64,000 bases of DNA from Terfezia claveryi (GCA_015179025.1 WHUX01000251.1:1-64000); one strand, 5' to 3'; shown: positions 22,814-35,448, numbered from the stretch's first letter. Program-made: numbers and translations. Notes: generated from the sequence alone by a model not told the origin.

Positions 22814-22911
22814 CTTCTTTTTCTATATGGGGTCTACCATTATAATCCCTTGCTTTGATAGTCTGTTTTTTTGGCTACATGCTTTCTTGTCAGATCTATA
22901 GACATCCTAGA

Positions 22912-22965
22912 CACCATCCGTGATACTATCCATGATACCATCTATAATACTGTCCATAACACAGC
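22912..22965 (-). repeat. ATCCGTGATACT core array, 12 bp period
   Basis: Four units (ATCCGTGATACT, ATCCATGATACC, ATCTATAATACT, GTCCATAACACA) in perfect 12-base phase, about 100 bases upstream of the ATG of the minus-strand gene. Confidence 0.7.
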
Positions 22966-23904
22966 CCTTGAAGCACTTTAAATCACGCACGACCTTGGAA
23001 TATATACCTGCAGAAATGAGGCCTTCTAACTAGTACTGGTGATAGCTAATAGTAGATATTATACTGGACACAGCATGAGACTTCTACAATTCAGTAAATT
23101 ACACTATCTTTCTAATTTAGGCAACCTACAAAGACACAACCTTTAAATATTCTGAGGCCAACTTGAAGTTATATGGGTTAAAATGTCTATGATGTTTCCG
23201 TCAGTAATCTTTCCACCCGTAACTTGCATAGCTGGTCTCTGGTTACAGAACTTAAAGTACTTACCACTAAATTATCATGACCACAATTTATATAGGTTAA
23301 ACTGTCAATATTTGTTGTGAGAAATGAATGAGATTCTCAGATGCCTCACAAGTTGCAGTAAGTTGAAGTAAACAAAGGGGCAAATTGAAAAAAGGAGAAA
23401 ATTGAATAAAGGCATGTATTCATTCTTTGTATGCAAGCAAACAATCGAGACTACAAGCAAAGTTGGATGTCACAAACTGAAAAAGGAAAATGTGACTTGT
23501 ATTACTACTAAGCGAGCATATATCACTAAGCATATAGATACATTCTAAATAAACCAGATTTATTATTTCTTAAAATTCATAATTATAGAGCCTATATAGG
23601 CAATATAGATATTTGAACAGTCAGGCCCAATAAGATACCCTTCTATTGAGCTAACCATCTCAGGCTGTCTACCTAGACTTGTCCTCCTTTTTTCCCTCTA
23701 CTTCTAATCACGAGACCTTCGTTGCTTGTGGAGGAGCTACTGTTTAGCGTCCATAGTTCTGAGGGGAGCAACTTTATCCCCATCCTTATCAGGTAAATGA
23801 CTTAGTACTCGCAATGGGGAACAGGGCTTCACTGAGCAGAAACCAGAAGGGGCGGGGTCTAAAATCATAGGACATTCTTGGAAGGCAGAAGCAGATATAA
23901 TAAA
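22966..23904. other. non-coding or unrecognised stretch
   Basis: No frame of note on either strand. It lies between two minus-strand coding blocks and could be intronic or decayed coding sequence. Confidence 0.35.
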
Positions 23905-24110
23905 TTAGGATAATTCATATTGCATGCTTGGGATGGGCTTCTCATTCTCCTTGTTCTCCAGCTGCTTACTAGGAAAATTGTCTTCAACTTCCTCACCATC
24001 TGTAGGTGCTTTGCTTGGGGTGGTAGGGACTTCTACTAGCCTGCGAGACTGGTAGCACCGCAGATATCAGTTCCTAAGATCACTAGAGTAAAATTCTGAT
24101 TAGCCACAGG
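23905..24110 (-). pseudogene. hAT-associated accessory gene fragment (copy B)
   Basis: The minus-strand frame reads RCYQSRRLVEVPTTPSKAPT, then EEVEDNFPS, then ENKENEKPIPSMQYELS before a stop at 23905. Homology to the minus-strand fragment at 120-350 includes SSD upstream, P-TPS-A in the middle and ENKENEKP at the end. Both lie divergent to and upstream of a transposase copy, so this is probably a conserved second gene of the transposon. Function unknown. Confidence 0.45.
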
Positions 24111-24802
24111 CTTATAACAAGGTCCTATTATTTTCAAATGATGTGTCTACTACACTGCTATAGTGTCTATTTCTGTCCACTAGAGCCTTAACTATTTTCT
24201 ACTACTACAAGCCATAGTGCTTTAGCACGTGCAGTTGCCTATGGCTTCCAAAAGCTCAGTCCCTAGAAAGCAATAAAAATACAATTAGAATCTATCTTGT
24301 GCAACTGGTCAATTAGGCAAGCCCATTAAGCCCAGAATCGTAAATACCAAGATTATGCAGGATAACTGCAAAATGATGATATTGGGCAAGAAACTAAGTA
24401 TAAGAAGTTCATACTTTGGGGCTATGCTTTGCTCTAGAATTCTTGTGCTCAAGTTGGTATACATAGTGTTGTTCGGTATGTGAGATCTTGAGGATGAGGA
24501 TTATGGTTGTTGAAGAAGTAGTGTAGTAATTGCTGTTACTATAGTTGAAGGAGCAGTGAGGATATGTGGATTTTATCTACCATTACTATAGCCACTATCT
24601 GACTATGGTCCACCCTCTAGCCCCTTAATATTTCTATTACTAAAGTAAAGGAGTCTCAGAAACAAGATAAGACTATGCAACTTAGAGTGAAAAAAAAAAG
24701 CCAATACCTAATCAGTATGTAGCTAGTTATTATATATGGAGGTATTTTCTACACGATTGGGAGTTTGATATAGTTGAAATCACCCGGTGGTTAATTGGTT
24801 GT
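24111..24802. other. non-coding divergent spacer
   Basis: Between the accessory gene fragment and the 5' array of hAT copy B. No gene seen. Confidence 0.35.
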
Positions 24803-25252
24803 CTTGTTACGGATTGTTTGTCTTGTTACGGACTAGTTGACTTATTACTTTATTGTCTTGTTATGGATTGACTGTCTTGTTATAGATTGGATTGTCTTGT
24901 CATGTACTCGTTGACTTGTTAGTCAGTTGGCACTTGACTTATCACAGACTAATCATCTTGTCACGGACTTATTACTGAGTGATTGTATTAGTATGTACTG
25001 GTTGACTAGTCTAGTTGCACTACCCCTTATAGTTGTTATAGACTAGTTGACTTATTAGTCTCAATCAGACCCTCGTAAAGGTTAACTTGTAAGAAGAGTG
25101 TTGTACTAACCAAACTATTGACTTGTCATGGACTAGTTAACTTGTTACAGAATAGTTGACTTGTCATAGACTAGTTAACTTGTCATGGACTAGTTGACTT
25201 GTCATGGACTAGTTAACTTGTCGTGGACTAGTTGACTTGTTATAGACTGGTC
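24803..25252 (+). repeat. large CTTGTCACGGACT core array, hAT B 5' flank
   Basis: About fifteen cores (CTTGTTACGGATTG, CTTGTTATGGATTG, CTTATCACAGACTAA, CTTGTCACGGACTTA). They pass into a regular ~19-base tandem GACTAGTTGACTTGTCATG (25125-25250). The arrangement is looser to the left and interrupted at 25010-25110. This is the largest of the family of arrays in the window. Confidence 0.8.
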
Positions 25253-25561
25253 ACTACTGAGCAGTTTGGTACTTATGGTTATCTCAAGTAGGGGTAGGTA
25301 TTTCGTAGCATTATCGAATATGGTCACATACTGTATAGCTCCAGTTATTCAGTAGTGTAATTTCAAATTGGGTTGTATACTTAGTGTTTCTGTTGAGGCT
25401 TAACTAAGCAACTTCACTCAACAGGTATAGATTTAACAAGCTAAGCAGCATTAGCCACCAGATCTTAGCACACTACTGGGTATGTAGGCCAGATTGAAAT
25501 AAGGCTACTGAGTAACTAGTATGTACTGATCTAAAGTAGAATAAAGAGGTATGTAAACAGG

Positions 25562-25747
25562 ATACCATATCTACTGGCGAATAATGATCCTTGTCAGTTT
25601 AAAGATATAGGCTGAGCTTATGCAGTAAAGGTGATATCTGAGTGCAAAACAGGTGGTAGTAACATACTCACTGACTTACTAATAATGATGTCTACAGTTA
25701 AAGTCAAAGAACTGACAAGGATAGTTATTCGCCAGTAGATATGGTAT
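25562..25747. mobile_element. MITE, 186 bp with 38 bp inverted ends
   Basis: The left end 25562-25599 (ATACCATATCTACTGGCGAA...) and right end 25710-25747 are reverse complements at all but about four positions. The interior is non-coding. It lies in the 5' flank of hAT copy B. No target duplication is certain. Confidence 0.75.
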
Positions 25748-27070
25748 TACAATATCTAGATAATTCCTAGAATAGGCAATAGTTATCGAATATAAGCAAT
25801 GAGTTTTTTCTTTTTTAAAAATGAAAAATAAAAAATAAAATAAATGAATAAAACTATATATATATATAGCATATAGGTATTGCTATTTCATATTAGCCTA
25901 ACAATATGATGGAGAACTATTACAACCTGGATGATAAAGAGTCGTTTGAACACTTTAGAGTGTTGTAGGAGCAGGATAATGGACTATAATATTTCCTGAG
26001 CCTGAGTAGCAGTGAATTAGTAAAATTTGAGACTACGCTATTAGTTATGGAATGATTCAACCCAAGTAGGATTGAGTCTCGAGTAATAGCCCAAGTACTT
26101 CTTGAACTGATCTGGATAGGTCAGTACCACTTACACTTTGGGGCAATGTCTACTTAGGATCTATTTTACCTAGACAACTACACTCTTTACAATTTATTGT
26201 GGGTTACTCTTTTTAACTTTTACTTGACTCTCTGTCGACCAACTACTAATAGCATAGGTGCATTATCCTAGAGTTTATGCGAAAATTGTCAATTTCCATC
26301 TGTAAGTTGACACTGGGCTAAAGAATATCTAATGCATAACTTACCTTATTCTAGGTACTTTCCGAGACTCATCGAATACTAGACACCTTGGTATCTTGAT
26401 GTTGTATATTTGTGTCCCAACCATGGTACCCATCACCTAGAATAATAGTACAATGTTGTGGGGAGTGCATTTCACTTTCCCCTTCCCGAAGGCATGTTCT
26501 TGATGTTGCATCTAATTATAATATCAGGCTAACTCCATGTAGACCTCCAGAGATTATCAACTTCTATGCAATACCCAACTAGACTTAGAGATACTCTTTA
26601 CTATAATGGAACACTCCTACATCTAGCAAGAGCGACACGGATGTGGAAGTAGATATGATTGCAGACAATATTGAAGAGTATGCAGTAGATTCAGAATATA
26701 GTGGTTCCTCAGGCGCATTCTGCTCAACCAATAGTGAAAGCTTTAGCTCTCCAAGCGAGCTTTGGAGGTTGTCTTCTAGTTTGGAAAGCTTATGAGCTTC
26801 AGAAGCATCAGAAGCGTTAGAAGCCTCAGAAGTCTCAAAAGCATTAGAAAATAATGATTGGAGTATATATTGGCCTGCGTAGAGGATTACGGCTTTGGAT
26901 TGGAATTGGGTTTGGTATACAGTAGATACGCAAGGGTCGGCCAATAACTGACATTTCTTTCCTACTATATCCTTACTTGTATAACCTTATATACAATGTT
27001 GAGTTTTAGAATTGAAGAGGCACTGCAAGTACCTATGGTATTGGATATGCACCTCTCAAAGCTATCCACT

Positions 27071-27186
27071 TTTCCGTAACAGAAGTAGTTTTCCATGACA
27101 GAAGTGGTTTTCCATAATAGAAGTAGTTTTCCATAACAGTAGCAGATTTTCATGACAAAAGTAGTTTTCCATGACAGAAGTCCGTA
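27071..27186 (-). repeat. TTTTCCGTAACAGAAGTAG array in hAT B
   Basis: Seven ~19-base units with the core TTCCRTRACAG, between the NWVW block and the BED finger, presumably intronic. Colinear with 2766-2812 in copy C. Confidence 0.75.
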
Positions 27187-29210
27187 ATACTGTCCCCTCT
27201 ATCCTAGAAAGTTAATAAATATATTCAATTCCCTGATATATTGCTTGACCAGTTCACTAACTACAACAGTCTGAAAGTATCAACTGCCAACCCCTTTTAC
27301 CAATATGTCTATCTCTCCAAACATCCTGGTCCCTTCATTTGCGATAGATTTGTCCTTTACCAGGATTCTAGGAGGTACTACATTCAAGTGGGAGGCCGAA
27401 AAGTCTACTTGTTTCACAGAATGGTAGGAGACGACTGAATGGGCTGGCAAAATCCATGACAATCTTGCCAAGGACATGCTGAATCGAAACAATATTAGCC
27501 CACTATAATAGGATTCCAAACTGCAAACGGCAATGCACTGGGCTCAATTCAGTCAAGGCACAAAGGTTAGTAGTGGAGAACCTTTTATATATTGCTTGGG
27601 TTGCAATAGTTCATTATAGTATCTGAGTGCATTCAATTTGAGTACAATACATATGAAATCACACCTAAGCTCTGAGAGATGCTGTACCACAACTGAGCGA
27701 AAGAAGGAGGATATTACTAACATATTTGTGAAGGTAATTATATAATCCGTGCCAATGCAGAATACACAGACTGATATTATCCGTAGGCTGCAACTAGTAG
27801 TGCTATACAAGTTTCTCAATTTAGTGATGATGTATTTCAAAATGAACTGATGAAAACAGTTATTGCATTCAATCTACCTTTCTGGAAAATCGAGCATCTA
27901 CAATTCCACTACCTCCTAAACCTTCTCAGGCTTCGAATAAATATCCCCAGTGCAACTACACTTTGGCATAGTATATATCATTATATAGTGGAAATTCTAG
28001 CAAAGCTCAAGAAAAGCTTTCCAGACAATATATTGCTTTACCTTGCTACTGACTGTTAGACCTCACTAAATAAATTAGTATTTATAGGTACAACACTCCA
28101 CTACATAGACAAAGAATGGCAAGTATATCAACATACTATTGGATTCCAAATCCTTGGAGGGGAATCTTATAATGCAATACAACTGGCCAATAAGTTAAGC
28201 CAAATAATCCGGGACTTGGGTATCACTAGCCGGGTCTTAGCTATTGTCTCAGACAATGCTGGTGTTAACATAGTACTGGCCAAGCATTTACAGGCAAATG
28301 TATTCTGTCCAAAGTAGAATGTGGAGCAATATAGACTTCCCTGCCTCGCATATGTTATCGCATTGGTAAGCAACCAGTTCATGAAAGAACTTAAGTCAAG
28401 CCCAGATAAAGATAACACTATCTCATCTGCTCCTTGAGTAGAGACTTCAATCAAAGTACTGCAAGAGTATGTACCAGGTACATTTGCATAATCAGTATGC
28501 AAGGTTAGTCATCATCAGAAATGATTGCAGTTTGCCTTTGTAGTCCCCGACACCCGCGATGTTCTAAAGACAAACTGACAGTTAATGGCGCAGTGCGGAA
28601 GACTATTGTTGCCGGGGCGCCGCTCCCTCGCAGCGCGTGCCCCTCGGCCAGTTGTTAACGCAATCCATGCCATGATGCTGTACTCTAAGGCTTTGTGCCC
28701 TAGAGTTCAGCGTTGTGGAACAGCACTCTGGCGCCCTATCTTATGCATCCCCACCCTCAAGCTGTATACTATTTCTGCCCCCAAATACTAATACATGGTC
28801 ATCTAATGTCCAGGTGCTACAAGAGCACAGTATGCCTCGGTAATGCAGGTGTACGCCCTAGCATAATAACTTAACAGACAATATTTCCACTCTACTTAGT
28901 GCACGCGGAAAATAACAGTAATAGCAGTCAGGCAAATGCAGCCAGGCAGAGAGGGGCAGTCAGGCAAAGGCAGCCAGGTATAAGCAATACATTGCATGCA
29001 CTAGGTGAACTTGAGCTTCTATATACACTGATGAGCTATATTTGTATTTCTACTGAACCATTGCATCATAGATCCCACTAGGACTCTGTCCTGTACATAT
29101 GCCTCCTACAATCCAGCCATTCCCAGACCTCAGCAGTCTCGAAAGTAGTAACCACCTATGCTGATGTAGTTATCCACTACCATGAGCAACCTCTAGTAGT
29201 AGAGCAATTA

Positions 29211-30108
29211 GCTAGGCAGTTCCACAGTGTTTATGGATTTGCTAGCGAGTCCACGTACCTAGCTATGTTCTTGCATATTGATAGGGGATATCTCGGAAGT
29301 GTCCTAAGAGCAATTAGCTAGGAAGTCCTACAGTGAATTTGCTAGTGAGTCTATGTATATAGCTAAGTCTATCCTTATTCATAGGGGATATATCGAGAGT
29401 GCACTTGCAGAGTCCTAAAAGCAATTAGCAATGCCCTCACATGGAGTCCACTAGGCGAGTTCACTTACCTAGCTATACCTGTACATATTGATAGGGCATA
29501 TTTTAGGAGTACGCTTGTGGAGTCCTAAGAGCAATTAGCAATGCCCTCACATGGAGTCCGCTGGTTTTCTAGTGAGTTCACTTACCTAGCTATGTCTATA
29601 ATTGATAAGGGATACCTTAGGAGGGCACTTGCGAAGTCCTAAGAGCAATTAGCAATGCCTCCACTTAGAGTCCACTGGTTTTCTAGCGAGTTTACATACC
29701 TAGCTATGTCTGTGAATATTAATAGAGGATATCTTGGCGGAGTCCTAAGAGAAATTAGCAATGCCCTCACATGGAGTCCGCTGGTTTTCTGGCGAGTTCA
29801 TCTACCTAGCTATGCCTGTGTCTGTGTATATAGATTGGGGATATCTTGCAACTGCACTTTGGGTGTCCTAAGAGCAATTAGCAATACCTTCATATAGAGT
29901 CTGCTGGTTTCTGGCAAGTTCATGTACCTAGCTATGCCTATGTCTATGCATATAGATTGGGGATATCTTGCAACTGCACTTTGGGCGTCCTAAGAGTAAT
30001 TAGCTAGGCCTTCACATAGAGTCTACAGGTTGTCTGGCGAGTTCACACACCTAGCTATATCTGCGCATATAGATGGGAAATATCTCGAAAGTGCACTAGG
30101 GGAGTCCT
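29211..30108 (+). repeat. ~115 bp tandem block, left arm
   Basis: Eight units, each starting GAGCAATTAGCAATGCC or GAGCAATTAGCTAGG and containing CTAGCTATGTCTG and GGATATCTTG. Starts fall near 29211, 29309, 29418, 29528, 29641, 29748, 29871 and 29990. Confidence 0.8.
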
Positions 30109-30394
30109 AACCTCAACGCTGGCTACTTGACCTTCCGCCAACTACTGGCTGGCTATGTTATGTGTTATACTTGTGAAAAGAGGGGGTGCATGTGCTTTCG
30201 TGTTCTGTTGGTTTATGCAGCCCTAGAAATATGTGTCAGTTGACCCGGCCAGGAAATATGTGTTGATTGGTCGAATGGCAGATTGGCGCACAGATCAGTA
30301 CATGTATGTTTCAGGCTACATAGGCCTGCCAGCCGTGGGTTTACCGAAGTGGGTAATAGGAGCACTGATAGCAGGCTTATTCATATGGACTTGT

Positions 30395-30632
30395 GCATGC
30401 AAGAAACTTATGCTTTTAGAGACTTATATATATATGCAAGAAACTCATGCTTTGAGAGATATATATATATATATACGAGAAACTCGTGCTTTGGAGATAT
30501 ATATATATATATATGTGAGAAACTCATGCTTTGGAGATATATATATATATATGCGAGAAACTTGTACTTTGGAGATATATATATATATATATGAGAAACT
30601 CATGCTTTTAGAGATATATATATATATTCTGG
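30395..30632 (+). repeat. (TA)n-GAGAAACT tandem block, left arm
   Basis: About six ~38-base units of alternating TA plus GAGAAACTCATGCTTTGGAG. Open frames full of Ile-Tyr repeats on both strands come from the TA runs. Confidence 0.8.
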
Positions 30633-30690
30633 TCCATTCCGGGATCCGGTCCATACCGGTATGGACTGGATATTGCAATGGACTAGGCCG

Positions 30691-31599
30691 TTATGGTATG
30701 GCTTGATATTGTAATGGACTAGGCAGTTACAGGATTAAATTGTTCAATGTCACATATAGCAACAAGGATTTACCACAATCACAGTGGCCACAGTGGCCAC
30801 AGTGACATTAAAATTACTAAATAGGGACATATCCGATATGAAGGTAATTTTGTAGCAACATTTGGTCAAAGAACATCGGAGATAACATAAAATGACCTAT
30901 CTTAGAAAATACTCAGTAGAGGTATACCCGAAATGAAGGTTATTATGTGGCGACCTAAGAAGTAGTGTGATGGCGCTCGAAGTATAGTGAACTGGGGTAA
31001 CTTGTTTTACCTTTTGACATAAGTGTCTTTCTTAGTGACCGCTCCAGGGATTGAGACTCCTTTTTTTCTATAACCTTTAATATGACTATGATCTTTGCCC
31101 GAGTAGTGATCGTTGCCAAATCAGGGTGACCATATCGTCGTCAACCTCAGTTACCTTGTATGCTGATTTGCTCACTCGATTCTAGGCTGATTTGCTTGCT
31201 CAATTCTAGCGGATATTTAGGCTAATATGGATAGTGAATTGCAGGCTCATATGGATGGCGAATCTAGAATTCTAGGGACGCAGTTGTGAAGGCTAGTACA
31301 GTTGGGGGTTTTGGGGCACAGCGTGTTAGATAGCCTTATTAGATAATCGTGAGAATAAAATAGATTATTTCAAAATGCATATAATGCAGGTGAACTACAA
31401 GAACAAGCGCGGCTATGCTGGGAGACCATTTGTGTTAGAGTTTGGAATGGGATGGTGACTGCGTATAGGGTAGAGGTTAAGGTAGACATGAATCTAGGAA
31501 TATAGTATTAAATGATTTACGTTGGTTAGGCCAAATGCATAAGGAAATATAGGAAGATATGAATATTTATGCCATCCCGGAAGGGCCTGGGTAATCTCG
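30691..31599. other. central spacer of the foldback-like element
   Basis: About 0.9 kb between the two arms. It contains GTGGCCACAGTGGCCACAGTG near 30785 but no open frame with a recognisable domain. Confidence 0.5.
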
Positions 31600-31659
31600 C
31601 AATCTTGCAATGGCCTGGTCCATACCGGTATAGCCTGGAATACCGGAACGGACCAGAAT

Positions 31660-32440
31660 ATATATATATGTGAGAAACTCATGCTTTTGGAGACTTATAT
31701 ATATATATGTGAGAAACTTGTGCTTTTGAGGCTTATTAGTATATATGCAAAAATCTTATGTATTTGAGGCTTATTAGTATATATGCGAGAATCTCGTACT
31801 TTTGAGGCTTATAGATTGATTCTATATAGATCTAGAGGCTGCCAATACATTAGTTTCTCATCTATACATATATATTAGTCTTGCCCACGAATGCATGTAT
31901 TTCTCTATATCTCCAAAAGCACAAGTTTCTCGCACATATATATATATTTGCCCGCGAATGCATACATTTCTCTATATATCTCCAAAAGCACGAGTTTCTC
32001 ACATATATATATATATATCTCCAAAGCACGAGTTTCTCGCATGTATATATATTTATCTCCAAAAGCATGAGTTTCTTGCATATATATATATATATCTCTA
32101 AAAGCATGAGTTTCTCGCATATATATATATATATCTCCAAAAGCATAAGTTTCTTACATATATATATATATATCTCTAAAGCACGAGTTTCTCACATATA
32201 TATATATAAGTCTCCATAAGCATGATTTTCTTGCATATATATATATATATCTCCAAAGCATGAGTTTCTTGCATATATATATATATATATCTCTAAAGCA
32301 TAAGTTTGTCGCATATATATATATATATATCTCCAAAGTACGAGTTTTTCACATATATATATATATATCTCCAAAAGCATGAGTTTCTCGCATATATATT
32401 TAAGTCTCTAAAAGCATGAGTCTTTTGCATACACAAGTCC
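31660..32440 (-). repeat. (TA)n-GAGAAACT tandem block, right arm
   Basis: About twenty ~38-base units, the reverse complement of the left-arm block but expanded more than threefold. Confidence 0.8.
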
Positions 32441-32717
32441 ATATGAACAAGCCCACTATTAGTGCTCCTATTACCTACTTCGGTAAACCCATGGCTGGCG
32501 GGCCTATGTAGCCTGAAACATGCATGTGCTAATCTGTTATACTATCGTGCGCAAATCTGCCTTTTGACCAATCAACACATATTTTCCGGCCATGTCAACC
32601 GACAAATATTTCCAGGGCTGCGCAAACCAACAGAACATAAAAGCACGTTTACCCCCTCTTTTTATAGGTATGACACATAACGCAGCCAGCCAGTAGTCGG
32701 TGGAAGGTCAAGCAGCC

Positions 32718-34000
32718 AGCGATGAGGTTAGGACTCCCCCAATGCACTCTCGAGATATCTCCCATCTATATGCATAGACATAGCCAAGTGCATGAACTCG
32801 CCAGACAACCCACAGACTCTATGTGAAGGCCTAGTTAATTGCTCTTAGGACGCCCAAAGTGCAGTTGCGAGATATCCCTAATCTATGTGCACAGACACAG
32901 GCATAGCTAGGTATGTGAACTCGCCAGAAACTAGCGGACTCTATATGAAGGCATTGCTAATTGCTCTTAGAATGCCCAAAGTGCAGTTATGAGATATCTC
33001 CAATCTATGTGTGCAGACACAGGCATAGCTAGGTACATGAACTCACCAGAAACCAGCAGACTCTATGTAAAGCCATTGCTAATTGCTCTTAGGATGCCCA
33101 AAGTGCAGTTGCAAGATATCCCCAATCTATGTATGCAGACACAGGCATAGCTAGGTACATGAACTCACCAGAAAACCAGCGGACTCCATATAAGGGCATT
33201 ACTAATTTCTCTTAGGACTCCGCCGAGATATCCCCTATCAATATTCACAGACATAGCTAGGTATGTGAACTCGCTAGAAAACCAGCAGACTCTATGTGGA
33301 GGTATTGCTAATTGCTCTTAGGACTCCGCAAGTGCCCTTTCAAGGTATTCCCTATCAATTACAGACATAGCTAGGTAAGTGAACTCGCCAGAAAACTAGC
33401 AGACTCTATATGAGGGCATTGCTAATTGCTCTTAGGACTTTACAAGTGCACTCCCAAGATATGCCCTATCAATATGCACAGACATAGCTAGGTATGTGGA
33501 CTCGCTAGATAACCAGTGGACTCTATGTAAAGGCATTGCTAATTGCTCTTAGGACTCCGCAAGTGCCCTCCCGAGGTATCCCTTATCAATTACAGACATA
33601 GCTAGGTAAGTGAACTCACTAGAAAACTAGGAACTCCATGTGAGGGCATTGCTAATTACTCTTAGGACTCCGCGAGTGCACTCCCGAGATATGCCCTATC
33701 AATATGTATAGACATAGCTAGGTAAGTGAATTCGCCCAGCGGACTCCATGTGAGGGCATTGCTAATTGCTTTTAGGACTCTGTAAGTGCACTCCCGAGAT
33801 ATCCTCTATCAATATGCACAGATATAGCTAGGTATGTAGACTCGCTAAATAACTAGCGGACTCTATGTGGAGGTATTGCTAATTGCTCTTAGGACTCTGC
33901 AGGTGTACTCCCGAGATATCCTCTATTAATATGTACAGACATAGCTAAGTATGTGGACTTGCCAGCAAATCTCGGACTTCATGGGACTGCCTAGCTAATT
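32718..34000 (-). repeat. ~115 bp tandem block, right arm
   Basis: About eleven units, each with ATTGCTCTTAGGACTCC, reverse complementary to the left-arm units. Order and individual variants partly mirror the left arm (units lacking the central segment occur in both). Confidence 0.8.
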
Positions 34001-34673
34001 GCTCTACTACTAGGGGTTGCTTGTGGTAGTGGATAACTACATTAGTGAGGGTGGTTACTACTTTAGAAACTGCTGAGGTCTGGGAAGGGCTGGATTGTGG
34101 GAGGTATATGTGCAGGATAGAGTCCTAGTGGGATCTATGATGGAATAGTTCGGGGGAAGTACAAATATGGCTCATCAGTGTATATAGAAGCTCAAGTTCA
34201 CCTAGTGCATGCAATGTATTGCTTATACCTGGCTGCCTTTGCCTGACTGCCCCTCTCTGCCTAGCTGTGTTTGCCTGGCTGCTATTACCATTATTCTCCA
34301 TGTGTGCCAAGTAGAGTGGACATGTTGCCTGTCAGGTTGTTGTGCCAGGCGCACACCTGCATTACAGAGGCATACTGCAGTCTTATAGTACCTGGATGTT
34401 GGATAACTATAGATTGGCACCTAGAGGCAGAAACAGTATATGGCTTGAGGACGCGGATGTACAAGATAGAGTACCAGGGTGCTGTTGCACAATACTAAAC
34501 CCTAGGGCGCCAACCTTCTGAGTACAATGTCAAGGCGTGGATCATATCAACAGGTAGCCATTATGGTGCATGGGGCGACTAGGTATCTAAGGGGTTGGTA
34601 TAGTCCATCAGGAGGCCTAGAGGGGTGTTAAGGCGAGGAAAAATCTTTCGTGATGATATTTACTCTACAATAA

Positions 34674-34765
34674 CCCTGTCACAGAATTCTACATGTCACG
34701 GAATTACACAATGTCATGGAATTTCACATGTTATAGAATTCTACAATATCACGGAATCTTATCCC
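34674..34765 (+). repeat. TGTCACGGAATT core array in hAT B intron 1
   Basis: Five ~18-base units (TGTCACAGAATTCTACA, TGTCACGGAATTACACA, TGTCATGGAATTTCACA, TGTTATAGAATTCTACA, TATCACGGAATC) between the foldback-like element and the acceptor site at 34793. Confidence 0.75.
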
Positions 34766-35448
34766 CCAATCCCATGTGCTAACAGTTTTCTAGGTTCAGG
34801 AGTTGTGTAAAGCTATAGTGGCTAGTCCTCAATAGTTGGCACAATTCAAAGAACTCCAAAATGACACTCCTGTACAAATAGGCCTTATACAGAATGTTAA
34901 AACTCAGTGGAACTCCACCTTTGACATGCTTATGCGAGCATTGCGACTACAGTCATATATTGAACAATGGATCAGTCTGACTATAACTGAAGAAAAGTAT
35001 AGCCTATTGTAGCTGAGTAAAGAAGAATGGGCCCAAGTTTAGGAGACTATAATTTTTCTGAAACTGCTCTCTGATTATATATATACTATTTCCACAGGCC
35101 AGCATGCGACTATACATAACGTGTTATTCATCTACAACAATATTTTTGACCACATCAAAAAACAATGCAAATATATATGCAAACTTCCAGCCAGCATAAC
35201 ATGGGCACCAGGATTTTTGTACACAACAAAAGGCTGTCACTTTATATTGTAGAAGTATTATTCGAGAATGGAAAAACAATTACTCATCTACAATCTAGCA
35301 ATGATCCTAGATCCATCTAAGAAGTTATCCTTGAATACAGATTGGGAAAATGTCTCAGTACAGGATCCTACCATGAATCAGGAGGCTGTTGACTATATAC
35401 TATACATAGAATATTACCAGTAAGTATCAATTCTACAAACATTATGAA

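Larger units (their letters stand above)
28653..34560. mobile_element. foldback-like element with ~2-3 kb inverted arms
   Basis: The left arm (about 28653-30690) is matched in reverse complement by the right arm (about 31600-34560); the difference in length comes from repeat number. Each arm has, from outside in: ~550 bases of unique sequence (including GCAGTCAGGCAAA), a tandem block of ~115-base units (8 left, 29211-30108; about 11 right, 32718-34000), ~290 bases unique, a tandem block of ~38-base units of (TA)n plus GAGAAACTCATGCTTTGGAG (about 6 left, 30395-30632; about 20 right, 31660-32440), and a short GTCCATACCGGTATGGAC segment. A ~0.9 kb spacer joins them. No transposase frame is visible. 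The layout matches Foldback-type elements, whose inverted arms are built of subrepeats. It lies wholly in a hAT intron; exact ends and target duplication are unclear. Confidence 0.7.

Noticed and set aside
24803..25252. CRISPR-like array
   Set aside because: Eukaryotic context, 12-21 base periods, degenerate core and no distinct spacers of uniform length; no cas genes.
30233..32380. Many open frames of Ile-Tyr repeats on both strands
   Set aside because: They follow from TA dinucleotide runs in the ~38-base repeats; no starts, domains or codon bias support proteins.
28653..34560. Virus-like or Polinton-like element
   Set aside because: No polymerase, integrase, capsid or any other coding region in arms or spacer.
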